A DNA stretch of 64,000 bases. Source: OAS926 sp035503715. Lineage in GTDB: Bacteria > Pseudomonadota > Alphaproteobacteria > Rhizobiales > Rhizobiaceae. The notes under the pieces were generated by a model, which had not been told where the DNA came from, did not search any database, and saw nothing but the letters and a program-made list of their open reading frames with translations. The stretch is from contig DATJTE010000171.1 in assembly GCA_035503715.1 (NCBI GenBank), forward strand, positions 1 to 64,000, read 5' to 3'. Within the stretch, counting starts at the first letter, position 1; each line of letters starts with the position of its first letter. Positions 1 to 8,620 of the stretch are shown piece by piece. Made by a program: the position numbers and the translations under genes.

Positions 1-87
1 ACGCTATCCCACGCTCTGTGAACGTTCAAGGAGATTCTTCACAAGGGCGATCACGTTTACCAAGGCCATCACTCCAGGAGGTTTCGC

Positions 88-807
88 TTGAAGGCCAAGC
101 TGCCGACTCTCAAAAAAACCACCGGCGATCAGCAGCGCTCCGTCGATCTGGACGTGGGCATCCGCATACGCCGGCTGCGCAATGTGCGCGGCCTGTCGCT
201 GGCGGAAGTCTCCGCGCGTTCGGGTCTTTCCGCCGGCTTCCTCAGCCAGATCGAACGCGGCATCTCGTCAGCGTCGATCCGGGCACTGGCGCGCATCGCC
301 GAGGCGCTGGAAGCTGCGATCGGCGACATCTTCCAGATGAACGACAGCACGGAAGGCGAAAACTCTTTCGTGTCGCGTCACGAGGATCGCAAGATCGTCG
401 CCTTTCCGGAGATGAAGGCGTCGAAGGAATTGCTGACCCCTTTCCCCGGCGTGCCGCGCCTCGACATGTACATCCTCACGATGGAGCCGGGGGGCACGTC
501 GGGCGAGCAGCCATTTTCGCACAGCGGTCAGGAAGCCGGGCTGATCATCCAGGGCGGCATCGAGCTGATCGTCGACGGTCAGAAGGCGATCCTCGGCGAA
601 GGCGACAGTTTTCGTTTCGCCAGCTCCCGCCAGCACCAGTACCGGAACGCCGGATCGGTCGTCGCGAAGGCGATCTGGATCAACTACACGGATGCCTTCG
701 AACGCGATCCGCTGACAACGCTGAAGGGCCGGCTGCACGACAACCGGATGCTGGAGGTGCTGAGGGAAGGCGGCCTCATCCCTGAGGAGCAGACCGAAGA
801 GACCTAA
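88..807 (+). CDS. XRE-family regulator with C-terminal cupin domain
   Basis: A 239-residue transcription factor. A helix-turn-helix of the XRE/Cro type occupies about residues 27-81 (RRLRNVRGLSLAEVSARSG, then SAGFLSQIERG), and a cupin sensor barrel lies at about 130-205. The chosen start is TTG at 88, because a perfect AGGAGG lies at 76-81, six bases upstream; no ATG fits. Proteins of this architecture commonly sense small metabolites such as amines or amino-acid derivatives and control adjacent transport genes. Its 3' end converges on a peptide-type ABC importer five bases away, so control of that importer or of the amidase is plausible but inferred. Confidence 0.85.
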   Translation: MKAKLPTLKKTTGDQQRSVDLDVGIRIRRLRNVRGLSLAEVSARSGLSAGFLSQIERGISSASIRALARIAEALEAAIGDIFQMNDSTEGENSFVSRHEDRKIVAFPEMKASKELLTPFPGVPRLDMYILTMEPGGTSGEQPFSHSGQEAGLIIQGGIELIVDGQKAILGEGDSFRFASSRQHQYRNAGSVVAKAIWINYTDAFERDPLTTLKGRLHDNRMLEVLREGGLIPEEQTEET

Positions 808-812
808 GCTTG

Positions 813-1826
813 TCAGGCAATCTCGTTCAGCCGGATGCAGCGGACCCAGTGGCCGGGCTCGTGCTCGGCGAGTTCCGGCGTGACGGCGGAGCATGCTTCG
901 GTCGCATAGGGACAGCGCGTCGTGAAGTGGCAGCCCGGCGGCGGATTGATCGGGCTCGGCACGCTGCCCTCAAGGATGATCTCGGCTCGCTGTGCATCCG
1001 GGTCAGGCACCGGCACGGCGGAGAACAGCGCCCGCGTGTAGGGATGCAGCGGACGGCGGTAGATATCGCCGACCGAAGCCGTCTCCACGATCCGCCCGAG
1101 ATACATCACCGCGACGCGATCGCTGACGTGCTGAATGACGCTCAAATCGTGCGAGATGAAAAGATAGGAACAGCCAAGCCGGTCCTGCAGGTCGCAGAGC
1201 AGGTTCAGGATCTGCGACTGCACCGAGACGTCGAGCGCCGACACCGGCTCGTCGCAGACGATCAGCTTCGGATTGAGCGCCAACGCCCGCGCAATGCCCA
1301 GTCGCTGACGCTGGCCACCGGAGAATTCGTGCGGGTAGCGATTGAAATGGTCGGCGTTAAGCCCGACCATCTTCAACAGCTCATGCGCGCGCGCCTGCCG
1401 CTCGCGGCGATCGGCCGTGCCATGAAGCTTCAGCGGCTCCATCAGCATGGCGCCGGCGGTCAGCCGCGGATTGAGCGAGGAGAACGGGTTCTGGAAGACG
1501 ATCTGGATCTCGCGGCGATAGGGCCGCATCGCACGGTCGTCGAGCGGCGCGATGTCCACGCCTTCGAACAGGATCGAACCGGCCGTCGGCGTATCGAGCT
1601 TGACGACGTTGCGGCCGAGCGTGGTCTTGCCGCAGCCGGACTCGCCGACCAGCCCAAGCGTCTCGCCATGCCCGACATGGAAGTCCACCCCGTCCACTGC
1701 CTTAACGGCGCGGCCGCTGCGCGACAGGGCGCCGTCGTCGACAGCGAAATGACGCTTCAGGCCGCGCACCTCGAGTAGAGGCTTGGCGTGCCGGGACGGC
1801 GCCGGGTTTGGCAAGGGCTCGGTCAC
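813..1826 (-). CDS. Peptide ABC transporter ATPase (DppF/OppF-like)
   Basis: A 337-residue cytoplasmic ATPase of an oligopeptide/dipeptide importer. Walker A GESGCGKT is at about residues 61-68, the signature SGGQRQRLGIARAL and Walker B LIVCDEPVSALD follow, and the C-terminal oligopeptide/HPY extension contains CHFTTRCPYA. It starts with GTG at 1826 and overlaps the stop of the upstream ATPase (GTGA), so the two are translationally coupled. It is the last gene of a leftward operon of two permeases, an M19-like protein and two ATPases. The exact substrate cannot be read; peptides or amide-containing compounds are suggested by the dipeptidase and amidase nearby. Confidence 0.9.
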   Translation of the reverse strand: MTEPLPNPAPSRHAKPLLEVRGLKRHFAVDDGALSRSGRAVKAVDGVDFHVGHGETLGLVGESGCGKTTLGRNVVKLDTPTAGSILFEGVDIAPLDDRAMRPYRREIQIVFQNPFSSLNPRLTAGAMLMEPLKLHGTADRRERQARAHELLKMVGLNADHFNRYPHEFSGGQRQRLGIARALALNPKLIVCDEPVSALDVSVQSQILNLLCDLQDRLGCSYLFISHDLSVIQHVSDRVAVMYLGRIVETASVGDIYRRPLHPYTRALFSAVPVPDPDAQRAEIILEGSVPSPINPPPGCHFTTRCPYATEACSAVTPELAEHEPGHWVRCIRLNEIA

Positions 1827-2881
1827 TGGATCGTCGGCTTCGTGTGCAGCCAGCAGCGCATCTTATGATCGCCGCCGGCAGGGTTGTCATCAGGAGGCAC
1901 GAGCGGCGGCTCCGCGACGCGGCACGGCTCATGCACGGCCGGACAGCGGTCGGAGAAACGGCAGCCGCGCGGCAGTGCGTAGAGGCTCGGCACCGATCCC
2001 TTGATCGTATAGAGCTGACGCCGCTGTTCGCGACCGGGTTCCAGCCGCAGGATCGAGTTCAGCAGGCCCTGCGTATAGGGATGCAGCGGCCGGGCGAAGA
2101 GATCGCGGACATCCGCCTCCTCGACCACGGTGCCGGCATACATGACCAGGATGCGGGTCGCCATCTTGGCAATGACGCCGAGATCGTGCGTGATCAGCAC
2201 GATCGACGTTCCGGTCCGCTCCTTCAACTGGTTCATCAGCTTCAGGATCTGCGCCTGGATCGTCACGTCGAGCGCGGTCGTCGGTTCGTCGGCCAGCATG
2301 ATCTGCGGTTCGCAGGCCAGCGCCATCGCGATCATCACGCGCTGGCGCATGCCACCCGACAGTTGGTGCGGATAGGAATCGAAGCGCATCTCCGGCAGGG
2401 GGATGCCGACGAGCGTCAGCATCTCGATCGAGCGCTTCCGCGCCTCGGCCTTCGACATGCCCTTGTGCGTGCGCAGCACTTCCGAAATCTGGAAGCCGAC
2501 CGTGAACACCGGGTTCAGCGATGTCATCGGCTCCTGGAAGATCATCGAGATCTGGTTGCCGCGGATGCGCTTCATCTGGCTGTCCGGAAGCCGTTCCAGA
2601 TTGCCGGCGCCCTTCAGCGTGATGGTTCCCGAGGCGATGCGTCCGACGGGGCGCGGCAACAGGCCGATCACCGACAGCGCGGTCAGGCTCTTGCCGCAGC
2701 CGGATTCGCCGACGATGCCGAGCGTCTCGCCGCGCCTCAGTTCGAACGACACGCCGTCGACCGCGAAGATGCGGCCGCGCTCGCCGCGCAGCTCGACCCT
2801 GAGGTTCTCGACCTTCAGGATCGTCTCGCGCGACGGGACGGCCGTGTCTTCGACGGCGGCGGGCGCAGTCGCTGGGATCAT
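1823..2881 (-). CDS. Peptide ABC transporter ATPase (DppD/OppD-like)
   Basis: A 352-residue ATPase that would pair with the DppF-like subunit to drive the importer. Walker A GESGCGKS, signature LSGGMRQRVMIAMAL, Walker B MLADEPTTALD and the C-terminal CRFSDRCPA motif of the peptide-transporter subfamily are all visible. ATG at 2881 is preferred over the in-frame GTG at 2890 because it forms an ATGA overlap with the stop codon of the dipeptidase-like gene. Strong coupling to both neighbours indicates a single operon. Confidence 0.9.
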   Translation of the reverse strand: MIPATAPAAVEDTAVPSRETILKVENLRVELRGERGRIFAVDGVSFELRRGETLGIVGESGCGKSLTALSVIGLLPRPVGRIASGTITLKGAGNLERLPDSQMKRIRGNQISMIFQEPMTSLNPVFTVGFQISEVLRTHKGMSKAEARKRSIEMLTLVGIPLPEMRFDSYPHQLSGGMRQRVMIAMALACEPQIMLADEPTTALDVTIQAQILKLMNQLKERTGTSIVLITHDLGVIAKMATRILVMYAGTVVEEADVRDLFARPLHPYTQGLLNSILRLEPGREQRRQLYTIKGSVPSLYALPRGCRFSDRCPAVHEPCRVAEPPLVPPDDNPAGGDHKMRCWLHTKPTIQ

Positions 2882-3879
2882 TCGCCCCACACCTCTTCGT
2901 AGACCCGAAGCAGATTGGCGCTCATGATCTTCTCGAGCGCGTCTTCCTTGTAACCGCGCTTGCGCAGCGCCCCGACGAGGTTGCCGGCTTCCGCCATGCT
3001 GAAGAAGCCGGGCGTGGCGCGCCCCTCATAGGTGTACCACTCGCCGCAGATGCCGGTGACCGGCGGCCACAGCGGGTCGGAGCCATAGAGCTTCACCCAC
3101 ACTTCGCGCGTCTTGGTGCCCTCGGAGAGATCGGAGCCGAAGGCGACGTGCTCGATGCCGGCGAGGTTCACCATGTGGTCGATCTGGCTGGCGAAATCCT
3201 CGAGCGTCGGCTGGTTCTTGATGCCGAGCAGCGGCGGCCACATCGTCACGCCGACCGTGCCGCCCGTCGTCGCCACCGCGCGGATCAGCTCGTCCGGAAT
3301 GTTGCGCGGGCTGTCGCACAGAACGCGCGCATTGGAATGGCTGAAGATCACCGGCCGCTTGGAAATTCGGATGACGTCGCGCGCGGTTGGATAGCTGGCA
3401 TGCGAGATGTCGGTGAGCATGCGCAGATTGTTCATCATCGCCACCCACTCGTACCCCTCGCGGGTCAGTCCGGATGGCGGATCGACGAGGCCGCCCGAGC
3501 CGAACCGGTTCTGCGCGTTGTAGACCGGCTGCAGGATGCGCAGGCCCATGCGGTGCAGGACGCGCAGCATTTCGAGATTGTCCTGCATGAAGGTCGCGTC
3601 CTGCGAGCCGATGATGATGCCGAGCACGCCGTCGTTCTTCGCCTGCTTGATTTCGGCGACCGAGGTCACGATGCGGGCGAGATCGGTGTTCTCCGACACG
3701 ACCCGCAGCAGCGAGGCGATCGTGTTCAGGCTGGCGACCAGATCTTCACCGGGGTTCACCGCGGTCAGATTGCCGGCAAACACGCCGCCCGCCAGCGTGC
3801 GCTGGAACTGGTCGCGCGTCAGCGTCGCGCAATAGAGCCCGTCGAGGATTGGATAGATACCGTTCGTGTGCGCGTTCAT
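2878..3879 (-). CDS. M19 membrane-dipeptidase-like protein, atypical active site
   Basis: A 333-residue protein of the renal dipeptidase (peptidase M19) fold. Late metal-site motifs are recognisable: DISHAS (His160), PVIFSHSNAR (His181) and HVAFGSD (Asp249). The first metal-binding motif, normally D-G-H-x-D, reads D-G-L-Y-C here (residues 13-17), and the usual bridging Glu-Gly region reads GSQD (91-94). A normal binuclear zinc site therefore looks impaired. A strong GGAGG lies just upstream of ATG 3879. It is embedded in the peptide ABC operon between permease and ATPase genes, so it probably acts on or binds the imported compound. Whether it hydrolyses dipeptides is doubtful. Confidence 0.8.
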   Translation of the reverse strand: MNAHTNGIYPILDGLYCATLTRDQFQRTLAGGVFAGNLTAVNPGEDLVASLNTIASLLRVVSENTDLARIVTSVAEIKQAKNDGVLGIIIGSQDATFMQDNLEMLRVLHRMGLRILQPVYNAQNRFGSGGLVDPPSGLTREGYEWVAMMNNLRMLTDISHASYPTARDVIRISKRPVIFSHSNARVLCDSPRNIPDELIRAVATTGGTVGVTMWPPLLGIKNQPTLEDFASQIDHMVNLAGIEHVAFGSDLSEGTKTREVWVKLYGSDPLWPPVTGICGEWYTYEGRATPGFFSMAEAGNLVGALRKRGYKEDALEKIMSANLLRVYEEVWGE

Positions 3880-3894
3880 GTGACCCCTCCTGCG

Positions 3895-4806
3895 CTATTC
3901 GTGGTTCAGTTGCGGGTCGAGTGCGTCGCGCAACTCGTCACCCAGCATGTTGAAGACAAGGATGATTCCGGCAATGGCGAGGCCGGGGAAAAGCGATACC
4001 CACCAGGCCTGCGTGATGTATTTCTGCCCTTCGCTGATCATGCCGCCCCAGGTCGGCTCCGGCGGCTGCACGCCAAGACCGAGGTAGCTGAGCGTCGCTT
4101 CGAGAAGGATCATGCGGGCGAGCTCGAAGCTTGAATAGACGATGATCGACGAGAGGATGTTCGGCAGGATGTGATTGAACATCACTCGCATCCTGCTGGC
4201 GCCGATGGCGCGCGCGGCCTCGACATATTCCAGCCCGCGCACCGACAGCACCGCGCCGCGCACCAGCCGCGCGAAACGCGGCCAGCCGGACAGGCCCATG
4301 ATGACGATCAAATTGGTGAGCGACGGTCCGAGCACCGCGACGATCGAGATGACGAGCAGGATCACCGGGAAGGCGAGCTGCATGTCGATGAGGCGCAGGA
4401 TGATCGCATCGGTGCGGCCGCCGATGAAGCCGCCCACGAGACCGGCGACCACGCCGATGATCAGCGAAACCGCCAGCGCCATGAGGCTGACCAGGAGCGT
4501 GACGCGCGCGCCATGAATGATGCGCGAGAGGATGTCGCGACCGAGATGATCGGTGCCGAGGAAATGCCCCTCGATGCCGCGCTCCATGAAGGAGGGCGGT
4601 TTGAGCCGCATGACGAGTTCCTGAAGATACGGGTCGTGCGGCGCAAGCAGTGTCGGAAACAGGGCGCACAGCAGGGCGAGCACGAGAAGCGCCATGCTGA
4701 CCAGCGTCGCCTTCTTGGCGAACAGGCGGCGCGACACCATCGCCCACGGTCCTTCCGCCCGCTGTGAAGGCGCCGGTGCATTGTCGCTGGCGGGAGACAC
4801 GGTCAT
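3895..4806 (-). CDS. Peptide ABC transporter permease (DppC-like)
   Basis: A 303-residue inner-membrane permease. A cytoplasmic N-terminus is followed by a first membrane helix (about 30-52) and the DppC-type periplasmic segment. The binding-protein-dependent permease domain has its EAA loop around EYVEAARAIGASRMRVMFNHI, which contacts the ATPase. The C-terminus LGDELRDALDPQL is the classical ending of DppC/OppC proteins. The ATG lies seven bases after the upstream permease gene, so both permeases are co-transcribed. Confidence 0.9.
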   Translation of the reverse strand: MTVSPASDNAPAPSQRAEGPWAMVSRRLFAKKATLVSMALLVLALLCALFPTLLAPHDPYLQELVMRLKPPSFMERGIEGHFLGTDHLGRDILSRIIHGARVTLLVSLMALAVSLIIGVVAGLVGGFIGGRTDAIILRLIDMQLAFPVILLVISIVAVLGPSLTNLIVIMGLSGWPRFARLVRGAVLSVRGLEYVEAARAIGASRMRVMFNHILPNILSSIIVYSSFELARMILLEATLSYLGLGVQPPEPTWGGMISEGQKYITQAWWVSLFPGLAIAGIILVFNMLGDELRDALDPQLNHE

Positions 4807-4813
4807 CGAGGCC

Positions 4814-5731
4814 TCACCGGTAGCCGATGCGCGGATCGAGCGCCGCGTAAAGCAGGTCGACGATCAGGTTCACGACGACGAAGATCAGCGCGAAGAGGAA
4901 GACGACTGCCTGCACGACCGGGAAGTCGCGCTGATAGATGGCCTGCACCGCGAGGCGGCCGACGCCCGGCCAGGCGAACACCGTTTCGGTGACAACGACG
5001 CCGCCGAGCAAGAAGCCGATCTGCAGGCCGATGACGGTGAGCACCGGAATGAAAGCGTTGCGCAGCGCGTGCAACCAGATGACCTTGCTCTCGGCAAGCC
5101 CCTTGGCGCGCGCCGTGCGAATATAATCCTGGCCAAGCACGTCGAGCATGCAGGAGCGCGTCACGCGCGCGATGAGCGCGACGATCTGCAGGCCGAGCGT
5201 GGTCGCGGGAAGCACGAGATGCGCCCAGGTGCCGCGGCCGCCGGTCGGAAACCAGCGCAGCCACACGGCGAAGAACAGGATCGACAGGATGCCGAGATAG
5301 AAGGACGGCACAGCCTGGCCGAGCAAGGTGACGGCGCGCACGCCGGAATCGGTCAGCGAGTTGCGGCGGTAGGCGGAGAGCACGCCGGCCGGAATGCCGA
5401 TGGCGATGGCGATCAGCATCGCCGCGACCGCAAGCTCCGTGGTCGCGCCCATGCGCTCCATCACCAGCTTGAATGCCGGTTCCTGGAAGCGGATCGACAT
5501 GCCAAAATCACCCTGCATCATGTGCAGGGCAAACCGGAAGAACTGCGTCCAGATCGGCAGGTCGAGGCCATGCAGCTTGCGAAACTCCTCGCGTGCCGAT
5601 TCCGGCGCGTCCGACGGGATCGCGAGGTCCGTCGGGTCGCCGGTCAACCGCGTCAGCATGAAGGTGGCGACGAGGATGCCGAGGAGGACGGGGACCGTCA
5701 GGATGAGCCGTTTGGCGAGATAGCGGAGCAT
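4814..5731 (-). CDS. Peptide ABC transporter permease (DppB-like)
   Basis: A 305-residue inner-membrane permease and first gene of the leftward operon. It shows the N-terminal signature MLRYLAKRLILTVPVLLGI, the TRLTGDPTDLAIP segment typical of DppB/OppB, the EAA loop around DYIRTARAKGLAESKVIWLHALRN, and the ending LLYAALDPRIGYR. No solute-binding protein gene is present in the operon or elsewhere in the window, so that partner must lie left of the window or be encoded elsewhere. Confidence 0.9.
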   Translation of the reverse strand: MLRYLAKRLILTVPVLLGILVATFMLTRLTGDPTDLAIPSDAPESAREEFRKLHGLDLPIWTQFFRFALHMMQGDFGMSIRFQEPAFKLVMERMGATTELAVAAMLIAIAIGIPAGVLSAYRRNSLTDSGVRAVTLLGQAVPSFYLGILSILFFAVWLRWFPTGGRGTWAHLVLPATTLGLQIVALIARVTRSCMLDVLGQDYIRTARAKGLAESKVIWLHALRNAFIPVLTVIGLQIGFLLGGVVVTETVFAWPGVGRLAVQAIYQRDFPVVQAVVFLFALIFVVVNLIVDLLYAALDPRIGYR

Positions 5732-5988
5732 GGGTCTCTATCGCGCTGCCGTCGCAATCACGCGACGGCGCTGTTGGACGTCGCGCCGCCCGTACGGCAA
5801 GGAAATCCACGCGATTTCAATGGCATGACCGAATCGACGGCTCCCCGTGAGAGATTTCCTGGATCAAGAAAATCTCTAAACATCATTGATCCTTTCATGC
5901 TAATCGTGAATATGCAACGGAAATCTTCACTGGCGCAAACGAGTGCGCACGCACCTGAAGTGAAGCCATATCGCGACGGGAGGGACGG
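5732..5988. promoter_or_regulatory. Divergent intergenic region with an inverted repeat
   Basis: 257 bases between the divergent permease operon and the small gene/amidase pair, so it must hold two promoters. It is AT-richer than its surroundings between 5850 and 5940. A perfect 8-bp inverted repeat AGAGATTT (5850-5857) / AAATCTCT (5870-5877) with a 12-base spacer is a candidate operator. A short motif GGAAATCTTCAC near 5920 resembles GGAGATTCTTCAC just upstream of the XRE-cupin gene (about 30-42). That hints at shared control by that regulator, but the match is short. Confidence 0.4.
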
Positions 5989-6234
5989 GTGACAAAGCCG
6001 GCGGATGACAAGCAAAGCGAGCCGCTTCCAGTGGGGCTCGAGCGCGACTTCGATTTCATGATGGGTCACGCCGGCATCGAGGTGATGGAGGATCGAAGAA
6101 CGGGCGCAGTCCATGTCTATCGCGACCTGATGCGCGCCGTGGCGCTGGTGCACACCACGCGATCGCCGGGGCAATGGACGGCGCACGCCTACAGCGTCGA
6201 GACCGTCACGCGCGCCAAGGATGAACCGCGATGA
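5989..6234 (+). CDS. Small conserved-looking protein upstream of amidase, function unknown
   Basis: An 81-residue soluble acidic protein that I cannot assign to a family. It starts with GTG at 5989 behind a GGGAGG-like ribosome site and ends by overlapping the amidase ATG by four bases (ATGA), so it is translationally coupled to it. Its sequence (LERDFDFMMGHAGIEVMEDRRTG, given only as a partial reading) has no signal peptide and no cysteine. Similar tiny genes paired with amidases may be accessory subunits; here that is only inferred from the coupling. Confidence 0.6.
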   Translation: MTKPADDKQSEPLPVGLERDFDFMMGHAGIEVMEDRRTGAVHVYRDLMRAVALVHTTRSPGQWTAHAYSVETVTRAKDEPR

Positions 6235-7643
6235 GAGAGCCGCATCTCCTTTCCATCGCCGAGGCCGGCAAGGCGCTGCGCGCCGGCGAGATCAGCTCGG
6301 TCGAGCTCACACAGGCGGCGCTCGCGCGCATCGACGCGCTCGATCCGGTGCTGAGGTCCTTCATCCTCGTCACCCGCGAGCGCGCGCTCGACGAGGCGCG
6401 TGCCGCCGAGAAGGAACTGGCGGCCGGTCGCGACCGGGGTCCGTTGCATGGCATCCCTTATGGCCTCAAGGATATTTACGATGTCGCGGGCCTTGCGACG
6501 ACCGGGCATTCGCGCGTCTGTCTCGACAACATCGCGAGCGAGGACAGCGCCGTCCAGGCAAGGCTGCGCGAAGGCGGCGCCGTGCTGCTCGGCAAACAGG
6601 CCACGCACGAGTTCGCGCTCGGTGGTCCGAGTCCCGAGCTGCCTTTTCCAATCGCGCGCAATCCGTGGAACCCGGAACACTTCACCGGCGGCTCGTCGTC
6701 GGGCAGCGCAGCCGCCGTGGCCGGCGGCATCGTGCGCATGTCGATGGGGTCGGACACTGGCGGTTCGATTCGCCTGCCGGCGTCCTACTGCTCGATCGTC
6801 GGCCTGAAACCGACAACCGGACTGATCTCGCGCCGCGGCGTTTACCCGCTCGCCTATTCGCTCGACCATTGCGGGCCACTGTCGGCCAGCGTGCTCGACA
6901 CCGCGCTGACGGTGAATGTCATCGCCGGCTTCGATCCGCTCGATCCGGCGAGCGTCGAACGGCCACGGGAGGATTTTTCCTCCGGCATCGGCAAGAGCAT
7001 CAGGGGTCTCAGGATCGGCTACGCGCGCGATGTCATCACCAACATAGAGGGCCATTCGCCTGAGCTGGTGGCCGCGATCGATCAGGCCGCCGAGACGTTT
7101 CGTTCGCTCGGCGCCAGCGTCGATGATGTAAAGCTGCCGCCGCTGGAGCTCTTCGGGGCGGTCGCGCTCATCGTGATGACCAGCGAGGCGTTCACCATCC
7201 ATGAGACGAACCTGCGCACGCGGCCTCAGGACTACGGCAAGATCTTCTACCAGCGCGTCGTGCCGGGAGCCGGCATCACGGCGTCCGATCTGACCCAGGC
7301 GTTCAGGTTGCGCCGCGAACTGGCGCTGACGCTGGAGCGCGATGTTTTCTCGCGCTTCGATGCTGTCCTGACATCCAGCGGGATCATACCCGCGCCGCGT
7401 ATCGCCGACTTTTCCGCCGACTGGCCGCCGCCCTCCTTGCCCGCCGCCGCGCCGACCTTCGTCGCCAGCGCGACCGGTCACCCGGCACTGTCCGTGCCCG
7501 CCGGGTTCACGCCGTCGGGCCTGCCGCTCGGTCTGCAACTGATTGGCCGCTACTTCGACGAAGCGACCCTGTTCCAGCTCGGCCATGCCTTTGAGGCTGC
7601 GGCGGGCGTATCGAGCGTCAGACCTGGTGAGGTTCGATCGTGA
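6231..7643 (+). CDS. Amidase signature family hydrolase
   Basis: A 470-residue cytoplasmic amidase. The Ser-cisSer-Lys triad is intact: Lys80 in PYGLKDIYD, cis-Ser155 in GGSSSGSAA and nucleophile Ser179 in GSDTGGSIR. The length and the C-terminal GLPLGLQLIGR motif are normal for this family, which includes GatA, AtzE and indoleacetamide hydrolase. The lack of GatB/GatC neighbours and the position opposite a peptide importer argue for a catabolic amidase acting on an imported amide. The actual substrate cannot be told from sequence. Codon use matches the neighbours. Confidence 0.88.
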   Translation: MREPHLLSIAEAGKALRAGEISSVELTQAALARIDALDPVLRSFILVTRERALDEARAAEKELAAGRDRGPLHGIPYGLKDIYDVAGLATTGHSRVCLDNIASEDSAVQARLREGGAVLLGKQATHEFALGGPSPELPFPIARNPWNPEHFTGGSSSGSAAAVAGGIVRMSMGSDTGGSIRLPASYCSIVGLKPTTGLISRRGVYPLAYSLDHCGPLSASVLDTALTVNVIAGFDPLDPASVERPREDFSSGIGKSIRGLRIGYARDVITNIEGHSPELVAAIDQAAETFRSLGASVDDVKLPPLELFGAVALIVMTSEAFTIHETNLRTRPQDYGKIFYQRVVPGAGITASDLTQAFRLRRELALTLERDVFSRFDAVLTSSGIIPAPRIADFSADWPPPSLPAAAPTFVASATGHPALSVPAGFTPSGLPLGLQLIGRYFDEATLFQLGHAFEAAAGVSSVRPGEVRS

Positions 7644-7661
7644 GCCGCCGTGGTGGGTGGC

Positions 7662-8486
7662 TCAGCCTTCATAAGCCTTGGCGGCGCGCTCCAGCAGGCG
7701 CGGATCGGCAAATTTCCCGGCGAAAGCCGCGAAGGCCTTGGTCGGTCCTTGCCACCGCAACTCGTCGACGTCGTCAAATGCGGGAGCATCGGCGCGAAGG
7801 GTGGCGAGCGTCTTGAACAAAAGCGCGAGCTTCTGCCGCTCGCCGAGCGCATCGGCGGGAAAATCTTCGAGCGGGCCGTAGCGGTGAAGCAGTCGGGCGG
7901 CTGAGACGCGGCCGATCCCGTCCAGCCCCGGATAGCCATCGGCGGCATCGCCGACAAGCGCGAGGAAATCAGGGATCAGAACGGGGTCCACGCCGAACTT
8001 CTCACGCACGCCGGCTTCGTCGCGGATCGTCTTGGTCTTGCGATCGACCTGGACGACACGATCACCCCGCACACACTGCGCCAGATCCTTGTCGGGCGTC
8101 CAGATGCACACCTTCTCGACACTGCTGTCGGCCGCTGCCTTGAACGCGGCAGCGGCGAGCGCATCATCGGCCTCGAACTCGACCATCGGCCAGACCTTCA
8201 CGCCCATCGCGGCAAGCGCGTCCTCGAGCGGATGGAACTGCGACCAGAGCGCCGGGTCGATGCCGTCGCTGGTCTTGTAGCCGGGCCAGAGCCGATTGCG
8301 GAACGACTCGATGACGTGATCGGTCGCCACGCCGATATGCGTCGCGCCGCCCTCGATCATCTCAAGCACGGTGTGCAGCACGCCTGCGGCGGCGCCGAAC
8401 CGCTTGTCCTTGCCGTCGTTGAAGCGGCGCTGGCCGTAGAAATGGCGGAACAGTTCGTATGTGCCGTCGACGAGATGAACGATCAT
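7662..8486 (-). CDS. Stand-alone 5'-3' exonuclease (DNA polymerase I N-terminal-like)
   Basis: A 274-residue nuclease of the FEN/5'-3' exonuclease family without any polymerase domain. Metal-binding acidic motifs are seen in order: LVDGTYELFRHF near the N-terminus, EFEADDALAAAA, TPDKDLAQCV and VGDAADGYPGLDGIG, the last leading into the helix-hairpin-helix. ATG 8486 was chosen because homologues begin at this VHLVDGTYE strand; 24 further in-frame codons upstream look non-coding. The expected role is flap or RNA-primer removal, or repair. Its 3' end converges with the amidase gene. Confidence 0.85.
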   Translation of the reverse strand: MIVHLVDGTYELFRHFYGQRRFNDGKDKRFGAAAGVLHTVLEMIEGGATHIGVATDHVIESFRNRLWPGYKTSDGIDPALWSQFHPLEDALAAMGVKVWPMVEFEADDALAAAAFKAAADSSVEKVCIWTPDKDLAQCVRGDRVVQVDRKTKTIRDEAGVREKFGVDPVLIPDFLALVGDAADGYPGLDGIGRVSAARLLHRYGPLEDFPADALGERQKLALLFKTLATLRADAPAFDDVDELRWQGPTKAFAAFAGKFADPRLLERAAKAYEG

Positions 8487-8620
8487 GGGAGGGCAAGAAA
8501 CCGGGCAATCTGGAGCGGCACGCCTGTCACCGTGCGCCCGCGTCCGCCCGAGTGTCAAGCATGCGGCCTGAGCGACGAGTCCGCTGCCAATGTGACGAGG
8601 TGGATTCAGCGGCTATTTTG

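Noticed and set aside
813..1778. Long rightward open frame opposite the DppF-like ATPase
   Set aside because: It is the antisense shadow of a clear ATPase gene; it is Arg- and His-rich and has no family features. GC-rich codon bias produces such frames throughout the window (for example 1808-2902, 3148-4134 and 4694-5992).
6189..7586. 465-codon leftward open frame
   Set aside because: Antisense of the amidase gene with its intact triad; no recognisable domains.
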